Below are positions 1 to 5,122 of a stretch of DNA of 5,591 nucleotides, piece by piece. Where the stretch lies: contig JAEZEN010000237.1 in the NCBI GenBank assembly GCA_023433185.1, forward strand, positions 1-5,591, in the 5' to 3' direction. A program made the translations under genes and the position numbers. Numbering within the stretch: the stretch's first letter is position 1; each line of letters opens with the position of its first letter. This DNA is from Pseudomonadota bacterium (GTDB lineage Bacteria > Pseudomonadota > Alphaproteobacteria > Rhizobiales > Kaistiaceae). Below the pieces are notes generated by a model. That model worked only from the letters and a program-made list of their open reading frames with translations. It was not told the DNA's origin and ran no database searches.

Positions 1-2
1 GC

Positions 3-89
3 TGGCAACTCACCGACGTGGTGCTCCCCGAGCGCGTGTTCCGCCGCCTCGGCCGCGAATTGCGGATGGAACTGCGGAGCGGCGGCTGA
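3..89 (+). CDS. C-terminal end of an unidentified protein (5' end outside window)
   Basis: Reading from base 3 gives 28 residues ending LRMELRSGG and then a TGA stop at 87-89. This frame is chosen over the other two because nearly every codon ends in G or C, as in the confirmed genes here. The next frame is also open, but it gives an implausible serine-, cysteine- and alanine-rich peptide. The tail is rich in arginine and leucine (for example VFRRLGREL), as in an amphipathic C-terminal helix. The fragment is too short to assign a family or function. A terminator-like hairpin begins 16 bases after the stop, which agrees with a gene end here. Confidence 0.6.
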   Translation, partial: WQLTDVVLPERVFRRLGRELRMELRSGG

Positions 90-104
90 GGGGCGGCGCC
101 CGGC

Positions 105-121
105 AGTCGCCTCGGGCGACT
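105..121 (+). terminator. Hairpin downstream of the first gene, terminator-like without a U-run
   Basis: AGTCGCC (105-111) pairs perfectly with GGCGACT (115-121) across a three-base loop, giving a 7 bp stem 16 bases after the stop of the preceding gene. A smaller GGGC/GCCC hairpin sits just before it at 91-101. No T-run follows, so this is not a classic intrinsic terminator. It could be a 3'-end stabilising structure or a chance pairing in GC-rich DNA. Confidence 0.35.
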
Positions 122-167
122 CGTCCCGCGAACGGCGCCTCGCGGGCGTCGGACCTTTCTGGCAATA

Positions 168-183
168 CGGTCCCCGGGGACCG
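168..183. promoter_or_regulatory. 16-base perfect palindrome upstream of the dehydrogenase gene, possible operator
   Basis: CGGTCCCCGGGGACCG is a perfect dyad with no central spacer, located 80 bases before the dehydrogenase start. A further GGACC lies at 151-155 in the same gap. A symmetric site without a loop fits binding by a dimeric regulator better than an RNA hairpin. I see no convincing -35/-10 pair next to it, and no regulator can be assigned. Chance palindromes are commoner in GC-rich DNA, so confidence is modest. Confidence 0.3.
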
Positions 184-252
184 GTTTCCATCGCCGCCGT
201 GGCTGATGAGCGGCGGATCGATCCGGGCGCCCCCCGGATGGACAGGACATGA

Positions 253-260
253 GGGAGGAG
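253..260 (+). promoter_or_regulatory. Ribosome binding site that sets the dehydrogenase start
   Basis: GGGAGGAG lies just before the ATG at 264, with five bases between the GGAGG core and the ATG. An in-frame ATG at 249 would sit upstream of this site and overlap it, so translation most likely begins at 264. Confidence 0.75.
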
Positions 261-263
261 ACA

Positions 264-1037
264 ATGACCGCCTCGAAAAGGAACGCCGTCGTCACCGGCA
301 CGTCGGGGATCGCCCTCGGCGTCGCCGGGCGTCTGCTGCGGGACGGCTTCGCCGTGACGCTCTGCGGCAACGACGCGGAACAGAATGCGGCCGCCGAGGC
401 GTCGCTCGCCGGCCTGCCGGCCGTGGTCGCGGCCGTCGACGTGTCCGACGCCGGGGCGGTCGAGCGTTTCGCCACCGACCTCGCAGCGCGGATCGACGCG
501 CTGCATGCGCTGGTCAACTGCGCGGCGATCCAGCCCTACGGCAACATCGAGACGACGACCCCGGCCGACTGGGAGCGGACCATCGGCATCAACCTCACCG
601 GCTACTTCCTGACGGCGCATTTCCTCTACCCGCTCCTCAAGAAGGCGGGCGGCGCTTCGATCGTCAATTTCGCCTCGGTCCAGGGCCACATGAACCAGAA
701 CAACGTGCTCGCCTATGCCACCTCGAAGGGCGCGATCCATGCGCTGACCCGGGCGATGGCCGTCGACTGCGCCAGGGACGGGGTGCGCGTCAACTCGATC
801 TCCCCCGGCTCGATCCGCTCGCCGATGCTCGAGTTCGCGGCCCGCTCGCTGACGCCGGAGGGCGGCGACTGGGAGGAGACGCTGGCCGGCTTCGGCCGGG
901 CGCATTCCGCCGGCCGGGTCGGCACCATCGAGGAGGTCGCCGGCCTCGTGGCGTACCTGGTCGGTCCCGAATCCGGGTTCAGCATCGGCAGCGACTTCGC
1001 CATTGATGGCGGGCTCCGGGCGAAGCTCGGTGTCTGA
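264..1037 (+). CDS. Short-chain dehydrogenase/reductase (SDR), substrate unknown
   Basis: This 257-residue protein has the length and layout of a classical SDR, a soluble NAD(P)-dependent oxidoreductase with a Rossmann fold. The catalytic tetrad is complete: N110 (in GINLTG), S138 (in NFASVQ), Y151 and K155 (YATSK). It is followed by the usual RVNSISPGSI segment (residues 175-184) and a C-terminal SDFAIDGG motif. Two cofactor-site motifs deviate. The glycine-rich loop reads TGTSGIALG (residues 11-19), one residue shorter than TGxxxGxG and with alanine for the last glycine. The usual NNAG reads NCAA (85-88). A cytosolic enzyme is expected because there is no signal peptide. Many SDRs of this type act on sugars, polyols or hydroxy acids, but nothing here fixes the substrate. 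The ATG at 264 is preferred over 249 because of the Shine-Dalgarno position. The next gene downstream starts 102 bases later on the same strand. Confidence 0.92.
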   Translation: MTASKRNAVVTGTSGIALGVAGRLLRDGFAVTLCGNDAEQNAAAEASLAGLPAVVAAVDVSDAGAVERFATDLAARIDALHALVNCAAIQPYGNIETTTPADWERTIGINLTGYFLTAHFLYPLLKKAGGASIVNFASVQGHMNQNNVLAYATSKGAIHALTRAMAVDCARDGVRVNSISPGSIRSPMLEFAARSLTPEGGDWEETLAGFGRAHSAGRVGTIEEVAGLVAYLVGPESGFSIGSDFAIDGGLRAKLGV

Positions 1038-1139
1038 CGGGCAAGGGGTCCGGGCCGTAACGCCTTCGTGTCGCGATCCTTCAAGACGACGGGGGCGGGA
1101 AGGGCGCAGGCTCCGGCGCCGAACCACCGGGGAACCAGC

Positions 1140-1535
1140 ATGATCTTCTGATACACGATCCTCTACGTCGACGACGTTTCCACCTCGCTCGCTTTCTACG
1201 AGCGCGCCTTCGGCCTCCAGCGGGCGTTCCTGCACGAATCGGGCGACTATGGCGAACTCGTCACCGGCGAGACCAAGCTCGCCTTCTCCTCCATCGCGCT
1301 GATGCGCAACCTCGGGAAGGCGCCCGGCCGCCCCGACCCGAGGGCGCCGGTCTTCGAGGTTGCGTTCGAGACCGGCGATGTCGCCGGGGCCTATGCGCGC
1401 GCCATCGCCGCCGGTGCGCAGGCGGTGCAGGAGGTCCGCGACGAAGCGTGGGGGCAGACCACCGCCTATGTCAGCGATCCCGACGGCTACCTCGTTGAGA
1501 TCTGTTCGCCGGTCCAGTTGCCGAGCCCGGGCTGA
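1140..1535 (+). pseudogene. VOC/glyoxalase-fold protein interrupted by TGA at codon 4
   Basis: Read through one stop, this frame gives a 131-residue VOC-superfamily protein. The N-terminal strand is YTILYVDDV, followed by LAFYERAFGL; the centre contains FEVAFET, and the C-terminal half ends with VSDPDGYLVEIC, whose glutamate is a typical VOC metal or active-site position. The start ATG (1140-1142) has a weak GGGG element at 1129-1132. The fourth codon (1149-1151) is TGA, directly before the conserved first strand. The next in-frame ATG is at 1302. Starting there would lose the first 54 residues, including the whole first beta-alpha unit, so it is unlikely to give a folded domain. The rest of the frame is intact, which suggests a recent point mutation, a sequencing error or recoding. 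Other genes here end in TGA, so a changed genetic code is excluded. The 3' end overlaps the convergent AraC gene by 49 bases. The substrate is unknown; relatives include bleomycin-resistance-like and glyoxalase-like proteins. Confidence 0.75.
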
Positions 1536-2149
1536 CGCAGGATATCGAGCAGCCGGGCGTCATGGCGCAGGTGGTGCGGCGTCCTGCCGAACCACCGCAC
1601 GAACTCCCGCGTCATGTGTGCCTGGTCACTGAACCCGCACTCGCCGGCGATCGCGGCCAGCGGTAGCGACGGCGCGATCAGGCAGGCCGCGCGGCGCGCC
1701 CGTGCCAGCAGCCGCCAATAGTCCGGCGGCGGCAGGCCGAGATGCGCGAAGTGCCGCTGCAGGGTCCGCGTCGAGACGCCGCTCGCCCGGGCCACCGAAC
1801 GCGCCGTCGCCCCCGGCGCGGCGAGCGCAAGGATCACGTCGGAGGGTTCGCTCGCGCCCGCCGCCGCGTCGGCGAGGATCGCGTCGGCGCCCCCCGGGTC
1901 TGCCGCGACCGCGGCAAGGACATCCCGGCCGGCGAGGGTGCCGGGCCGCAGCCGGTAGCCGGTGATCTCGGTCCCCTCGGAGAGGGCGGCCAGGCGCGGA
2001 CGGAAATCGAATGGCGTCAGCACGATGCGGTCCGGCGCGGGTTCCCGCCGGACGATGAGGATATCCCGGCAGCCATCAGGCAGAACATGCGCGGTGCTGC
2101 TCCGCGCGGCGCGGTATCGCCACGTCCGAAACCCGCAGTCCGCCGTCAT
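1487..2149 (-). CDS. AraC-family transcriptional regulator
   Basis: This 220-residue protein has a C-terminal AraC-type DNA-binding domain with two helix-turn-helix units. The first is at about residues 115-135 (VARASGVSTRTLQRHF) and the second at about 163-190 (LAAIAGECGFSDQAHMTREF, then FGRTP). The second carries the family signature around GFSDQAHMTREF. The N-terminal part contains HVLPDGCRDILIV (21-33), which resembles the short ligand-binding domain (DUF6597 type) of AraC regulators with an LPDGC motif; the ligand is unknown. The ATG at 2149 is the only sensible start, although the Shine-Dalgarno upstream is weak. The gene lies 19 bases downstream of the cysteine-rich gene on the same strand, so co-transcription is plausible. 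Its last 16 codons and stop lie antisense to the end of the VOC gene. Likely targets are neighbouring genes, but no binding site can be assigned. Confidence 0.88.
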   Translation of the reverse strand: MTADCGFRTWRYRAARSSTAHVLPDGCRDILIVRREPAPDRIVLTPFDFRPRLAALSEGTEITGYRLRPGTLAGRDVLAAVAADPGGADAILADAAAGASEPSDVILALAAPGATARSVARASGVSTRTLQRHFAHLGLPPPDYWRLLARARRAACLIAPSLPLAAIAGECGFSDQAHMTREFVRWFGRTPHHLRHDARLLDILRQPGLGNWTGEQISTR

Positions 2150-2168
2150 CGCCGCGGCCGACCGGCGG

Positions 2169-2582
2169 TCAGGGCCGCAGGAAGGCGCCGTCGATCGCTG
2201 CGTTGCAGCTGTCGCTGACGCGCCGGCTGGCGGTGTCCAGGCATCGCAGCAGGTGGCCCTCCTCCTGCACCACGCCGGGACAGAGCCGCGCCACGTCGTT
2301 GGCGCAGACGCGCTGCACGTCGGAGAGCGAGATCACCGCCGTCCTCAGGCGGTCGGCCGAGGTCATCACGGCACCGATGCAGGGGCCCGAGAGCCGGTCC
2401 TGCCGCGCATAGAGACAGGCGAGGAGTCGGGCATCGCCGGTCGGCACGTCGCCGCAGAAGGACGTGATCTCGGTCGGGCAGTTCTCCTGCATCAGGCGCT
2501 GATAGTCGGCGACATCGTCGGCTTGGACGACGACCGGCGCCAACGCGGCGACGAGGAAAGCGACGAGCGTGGCTGGCTTCAT
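2169..2582 (-). CDS. Secreted cysteine-rich protein with two GLG1-type repeats
   Basis: This 137-residue protein begins with a clear Sec signal peptide: Lys2, then a hydrophobic stretch at residues 5-19, with likely cleavage after VQA at 21. The mature part of about 116 residues contains two repeats with identical cysteine spacing, C-x7-C-x12-C-x11-C. They use C35, C43, C56 and C68, then C93, C101, C114 and C126. The LL(A/R)CL block in each repeat matches the cysteine-rich GLG1/FGFR-like repeat (PF00839), which is found in small exported bacterial proteins of unknown function. Four disulfides in the periplasm are likely. The ATG at 2582 is chosen over the one at 2630 because it directly precedes the signal peptide and has GGGAGG at 2596-2591, eight bases upstream. 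It lies downstream of the sulfur transporter gene (113-base gap) and 19 bases before the AraC gene. Function is unknown; a redox, metal or sulfur-related role is only suggested by context. Confidence 0.85.
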   Translation of the reverse strand: MKPATLVAFLVAALAPVVVQADDVADYQRLMQENCPTEITSFCGDVPTGDARLLACLYARQDRLSGPCIGAVMTSADRLRTAVISLSDVQRVCANDVARLCPGVVQEEGHLLRCLDTASRRVSDSCNAAIDGAFLRP

Positions 2583-2590
2583 GGTCCTGT

Positions 2591-2596
2591 CCTCCC
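2591..2596 (-). promoter_or_regulatory. Ribosome binding site of the cysteine-rich protein gene
   Basis: The minus strand reads GGGAGG here, eight bases before the ATG at 2582. It supports this start over the in-frame ATG 48 bases further upstream, which would put 16 charged residues in front of the signal peptide. Confidence 0.65.
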
Positions 2597-2620
2597 GGCG
2601 CGGGGCATCACGCTGCGGCG

Positions 2621-2650
2621 AGTATGCCACCCCGTTCCGCCCTAGGCCAA
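2621..2650 (-). promoter_or_regulatory. Candidate sigma-70-type promoter for the cysteine-rich gene
   Basis: On the minus strand TTGGCC (2650-2645) and CATACT (2626-2621) are separated by 18 bases. Each matches four of six consensus positions (TTGACA and TATAAT). The -10 element would lie about 40 bases upstream of the ATG at 2582. This is the most AT-containing part of the gap. The match is moderate and unproven; transcription could also come from the transporter gene upstream. Confidence 0.35.
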
Positions 2651-2695
2651 TTTCACAGGTCGGCGGCCGCCGTCGGGCTCAGGCGCCGATGCACC

Positions 2696-3910
2696 CTACC
2701 GCGCCAGCCAGCGCATTGCCGTCAGGCCCAGCCAGATGCCGGCGGTGCAGGCGACCAGGAAGACCCATCCGGCAAGCGCACCGGCGTGGATGCCGGAGAG
2801 CAGGACGCCGATCGTGCAGCCGAGCGCCGTCATCGCGCCCCAGCCCATCAGCACCCCGCCGGCGAGGCCGCGCACCACCTGGCCCGAGGTCGGCACTGCC
2901 GGCCTGAACTGACCGGCGACGAGAGCGGCGGCGAAACTGCCGCCGACGAGGCCGACGACGAAGAGACCGTTGGTGGAGAGGATCGCCTCCTTCACCGCCG
3001 TGGCGCAGCCGGAGAGGCCGTCGAGGCCGTAGAGCGTATCGGGCAGGATGCCGCCGTGGTTGGCGGCAGTGCGCGCGAGGCTGCCGAGCTCGGCGGTGAC
3101 GCCGAGCGGCTCGACCCGGAAATAGGCGGCCATGGCGATCACCCCGACGAGCACGCCGCCCGTGACCGCCGGCCAGCGGGCGACGAAGACCCGGCGCAGG
3201 GCGTCGCGGAACGGGCTGGACTCCCCGCCCGCCGGCTCCTGCGGCTGCGGCCGGGCCAGGGCGAGGACGATCGCGGCGAGCACCGCGAGGACGGCGAGGG
3301 TGACGGCCGCGGTGCCGACATAGCCGAGCTGGTGCGGCAGCCACGTCGCCGGCCACTCCGAAATGATACCGAGATAGAGGGTATTCCAGGTGAAGAAGCC
3401 GGCGACGAAGCCCAGCGCCGCGCCGACGAGGGCGAAGGGGGAGGTCGGCGAGCCTTCGCCGAGGCGGTAGAGATGGGCCGACAGGCAGGAGCCCGAGACC
3501 GCCATGCCGAGCCCGAAGACCAGGGCGGCGAGGGCGAGCACCGGGCTGACCGGGCCGATATGGGCATTGGGGGGCAGCCGCCCCTCGGCGGGCACCGGCA
3601 TCCACGCGAGGATCACCACTTGGTAGAGCACGAAGCCGGCGGCGAGGGCGACGAGGATGGAGAGCAGGCCGCGCGGATCGCGCTTGTCGAGGAAGTCCCG
3701 GAAGTTGCAGAGAAAGCAGAATCGTGACCGCTGCAGCACGATGCCGAAGGCGACACCGGCGAGAAGCGAAAAAGATTGCGCCCGGCTCTCGGCGTCGCCG
3801 GCCGACAGGGACCATGCCCAGGCGCCGAGGGCGACCAGCACCGCGGCGGCGGCGACGCTCCGCGGCCAGGTGGGAAATGGCGCTTCGGCGGGGGCTGCCA
3901 ATGCGGTCAT
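2696..3910 (-). CDS. YeeE/YedE-family sulfur-compound (thiosulfate-type) transporter
   Basis: This 404-residue integral membrane protein has about nine or ten hydrophobic segments spread through residues 19-400, in two related halves, as usual for YeeE/YedE proteins. The family includes TsuA, a thiosulfate uptake channel in which conserved cysteines pass the substrate inwards. Matching cysteine motifs are visible: RSRFCF (C65), SGSCLSAHLYRLGEGSP (C142) and ALGCTIG (C365), followed by GIHAGALAGW. Further cysteines are C68, C302 and C388. A loop at about 220-245 joins the halves and is rich in proline and glutamine. It should sit in the inner membrane and import thiosulfate or a similar sulfur species. 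Two adjacent ATGs exist (3913 and 3910). The second has better spacing (six bases) from GAGG at 3920-3917. An upstream in-frame GTG at 3943 has no such support. It follows the rhodanese gene by 91 bases, consistent with an operon. The exact substrate is not shown by the sequence. Confidence 0.9.
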   Translation of the reverse strand: MTALAAPAEAPFPTWPRSVAAAAVLVALGAWAWSLSAGDAESRAQSFSLLAGVAFGIVLQRSRFCFLCNFRDFLDKRDPRGLLSILVALAAGFVLYQVVILAWMPVPAEGRLPPNAHIGPVSPVLALAALVFGLGMAVSGSCLSAHLYRLGEGSPTSPFALVGAALGFVAGFFTWNTLYLGIISEWPATWLPHQLGYVGTAAVTLAVLAVLAAIVLALARPQPQEPAGGESSPFRDALRRVFVARWPAVTGGVLVGVIAMAAYFRVEPLGVTAELGSLARTAANHGGILPDTLYGLDGLSGCATAVKEAILSTNGLFVVGLVGGSFAAALVAGQFRPAVPTSGQVVRGLAGGVLMGWGAMTALGCTIGVLLSGIHAGALAGWVFLVACTAGIWLGLTAMRWLAR

Positions 3911-3972
3911 CATGGTCCTCGAACAACGGCGCGAGGCGGACACCCGGTTCCGGCATCCGCCTCGCGATCAGT

Positions 3973-3995
3973 CGGCCGGCCCTGACGGCCGGCCG
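3973..3995 (-). terminator. Strong GC stem-loop between the rhodanese and transporter genes
   Basis: CGGCCGGCC (3973-3981) and GGCCGGCCG (3987-3995) form a perfect 9 bp GC stem with a five-base loop. It begins six bases after the rhodanese stop codon. No U-run follows in the direction of transcription, so it is a poor intrinsic terminator. It may instead protect the upstream message from decay, or attenuate transcription so that the rhodanese is made in larger amounts than the transporter. The structure is seen directly; its role is inferred. Confidence 0.5.
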
Positions 3996-4001
3996 TTGGG
4001 C

Positions 4002-4925
4002 TTACTTGCCGGTCCAGACCGTGCCGGAAAGGTTGGCGATCGGAACCCCGACCGCATTGCCGTACTCGGTCCACGAGCCGTCATAGTTGCGGACATCGTA
4101 GCCGAGGATCTTCGCCAGCGCATACCAGGTGTGGCTGGAGCGCTCGCCGATGCGGCAGTAGGTGATGATCGGCTTCGAGCCGTCGATGCCGACCTCGGCG
4201 AACAGCGCCTTCAGTTCCTCCGCAGACTTGAAGGTACCGTCCTCGTTGACCGCTTTCCCCCACGGGAAGTTCTTGGCGCCGGGCACATGGCCGGCCCGCA
4301 CCGACAGTTCCTTCACGCCCTCGGGGGCGAAGATCTTGCCGGAGAACTCGTCGGGGGACCGGATGTCGACGATGTCGACCTCGGCGCCGCCCTCGACGAC
4401 CTCGAGGACGTCGGTGAGGCGGGCGCGAAGGTCGTTGTTGCGCTCGCCGATCTCGATGGTCGAGGCCTCGAAGGTGGGCGTCGCCGTGTCCATCGGCAGA
4501 CCCCGGGCTTCCCAGACCTTGCGACCGCCGTCGAGCAGCTTCACCTGCTCGTCGAGCCCGTACATGTTGAAGACCCAGGCGCCCCAGGCGGCGAACCAGT
4601 TGTTGTTGTCGCCATAGAGGACGATGGTCGTGTCGGGGGTGACGCCGGCTTCGCGGAGCTTGTCCTGGAAGACCTCGCGCGAGACGATGTCGCGGCGCAC
4701 GGTGTCAACGAGGTCGGTGTGCCAATTGAGGTGCACGGCGCCCGGGATATGGCCGCGCTCGTAGACGCCGGTATCGACGCTGACCTCGAAGACGCGAACG
4801 TCGGGGTTGGAGAGGTTCTGTTCGACCCAGTCGGCCGATACCAGCGCATCGCTGCCCGTGGCCGAGGCGGTCGTGGCGACGGCGGCGGCCAGTGCCATGC
4901 CGCCAATCCATGCCGTCAGTCTCAT
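4002..4925 (-). CDS. Secreted tandem-domain rhodanese (thiosulfate sulfurtransferase type)
   Basis: This 307-residue protein starts with a signal peptide (MRLTAWIGG, then an alanine-rich core, likely cut after ASA at 22), so it should act in the periplasm. Two rhodanese domains follow. The first (about 26-145) has GHIPGAVHLNW (58-68), but its active-site position carries aspartate (D106 in VLYGDNNNW), so it is catalytically silent, as usual in tandem rhodaneses. The second (about 155-303) has GHVPGAKNFPW (212-222) and the active-site loop CRIGER after ITY, with catalytic C257. This cysteine takes sulfane sulfur from a donor such as thiosulfate and passes it to a thiophilic acceptor. The length fits two-domain sulfurtransferases. 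The ATG at 4925 has AGAGGGAG (4940-4933) seven bases upstream; the open frame continues further but loses coding character. It lies upstream of the YeeE/YedE transporter gene, which supports a joint role in sulfur-compound metabolism. The natural donor and acceptor are unknown. Confidence 0.93.
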   Translation of the reverse strand: MRLTAWIGGMALAAAVATTASATGSDALVSADWVEQNLSNPDVRVFEVSVDTGVYERGHIPGAVHLNWHTDLVDTVRRDIVSREVFQDKLREAGVTPDTTIVLYGDNNNWFAAWGAWVFNMYGLDEQVKLLDGGRKVWEARGLPMDTATPTFEASTIEIGERNNDLRARLTDVLEVVEGGAEVDIVDIRSPDEFSGKIFAPEGVKELSVRAGHVPGAKNFPWGKAVNEDGTFKSAEELKALFAEVGIDGSKPIITYCRIGERSSHTWYALAKILGYDVRNYDGSWTEYGNAVGVPIANLSGTVWTGK

Positions 4926-4959
4926 AGCGCATCTCCCTCTTGCTGCTGTTGATCCGCCA

Positions 4960-4996
4960 AAGATAGGGGGAAGGCCCTGCCGGCGAGAAAGGCAGG
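4960..4996 (-). promoter_or_regulatory. Possible promoter and operator region of the rhodanese-transporter unit
   Basis: The minus strand has a -10-like TATCTT at 4965-4960, 34 bases before the rhodanese ATG. No good -35 is visible 17 or 18 bases upstream. Where it would be expected there is an inverted repeat, CCTGCC (4976-4981) and GGCAGG (4991-4996), with a nine-base spacer. This could be an operator overlapping the promoter. Both elements are weak and the assignment is tentative. Confidence 0.22.
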
Positions 4997-5041
4997 CGTT
5001 GCGAAAATCCGGGCAGTGGCGGAATTCCTTTCCACGATCGG

Positions 5042-5090
5042 AGCCGTTCGTGCGCAACGTCGCTCCACGGCGTCCCGACCGGGAACGGCT
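5042..5090. repeat. Inverted repeat downstream of the GntR gene
   Basis: AGCCGTTC (5042-5049) and GAACGGCT (5083-5090) are perfect 8-base inverted copies 33 bases apart. They lie in the 197-base gap between the GntR stop and the rhodanese start. They could form a long-loop RNA structure at the end of the GntR message or mark a regulator site pair. No U-run follows the second arm on the minus strand. Confidence 0.3.
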
Positions 5091-5122
5091 TTCTCCCGAA
5101 TGGCCGGGCGGCGCGGGCCGGG

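Noticed and set aside
10..264. Minus-strand open frame of 84 codons in the first gap
   Set aside because: It has proline- and arginine-rich composition and no domain, and it runs across the end of the plus-strand gene and its hairpin.
713..1156. Minus-strand open frame of 147 codons opposite the dehydrogenase end
   Set aside because: It is antisense to the catalytic part of the SDR gene and has no recognisable domain.
1149..1177. Selenocysteine insertion at the TGA, with a small hairpin ACGTC/GACGT at 1165-1177
   Set aside because: The stem is only 5 bp with a 3-base loop and lacks a convincing bacterial SECIS shape. Position 4 is outside the VOC active site, and no selenocysteine genes are in view.
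2661..2672. 12-base palindrome CGGCGGCCGCCG after the transporter stop, as a terminator
   Set aside because: No U-run follows, there is no loop, and such GC palindromes are expected by chance at this base composition.
2624..3727. Long plus-strand open frame of 367 codons opposite the transporter gene
   Set aside because: It is dominated by Arg, Glu, Gly and Ala with no recognisable domain. It arises from GC-biased codons of the real gene on the other strand.
2679..3956. Minus-strand open frame of 425 codons in another phase of the transporter gene
   Set aside because: It is an arginine- and proline-rich shadow. The transporter frame has membrane segments and family cysteine motifs.
3657..4952. 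Long plus-strand open frame of 431 codons opposite the rhodanese gene
   Set aside because: It is a low-complexity antisense shadow with no ribosome binding site or domain. The opposite strand encodes a complete rhodanese with intact motifs.
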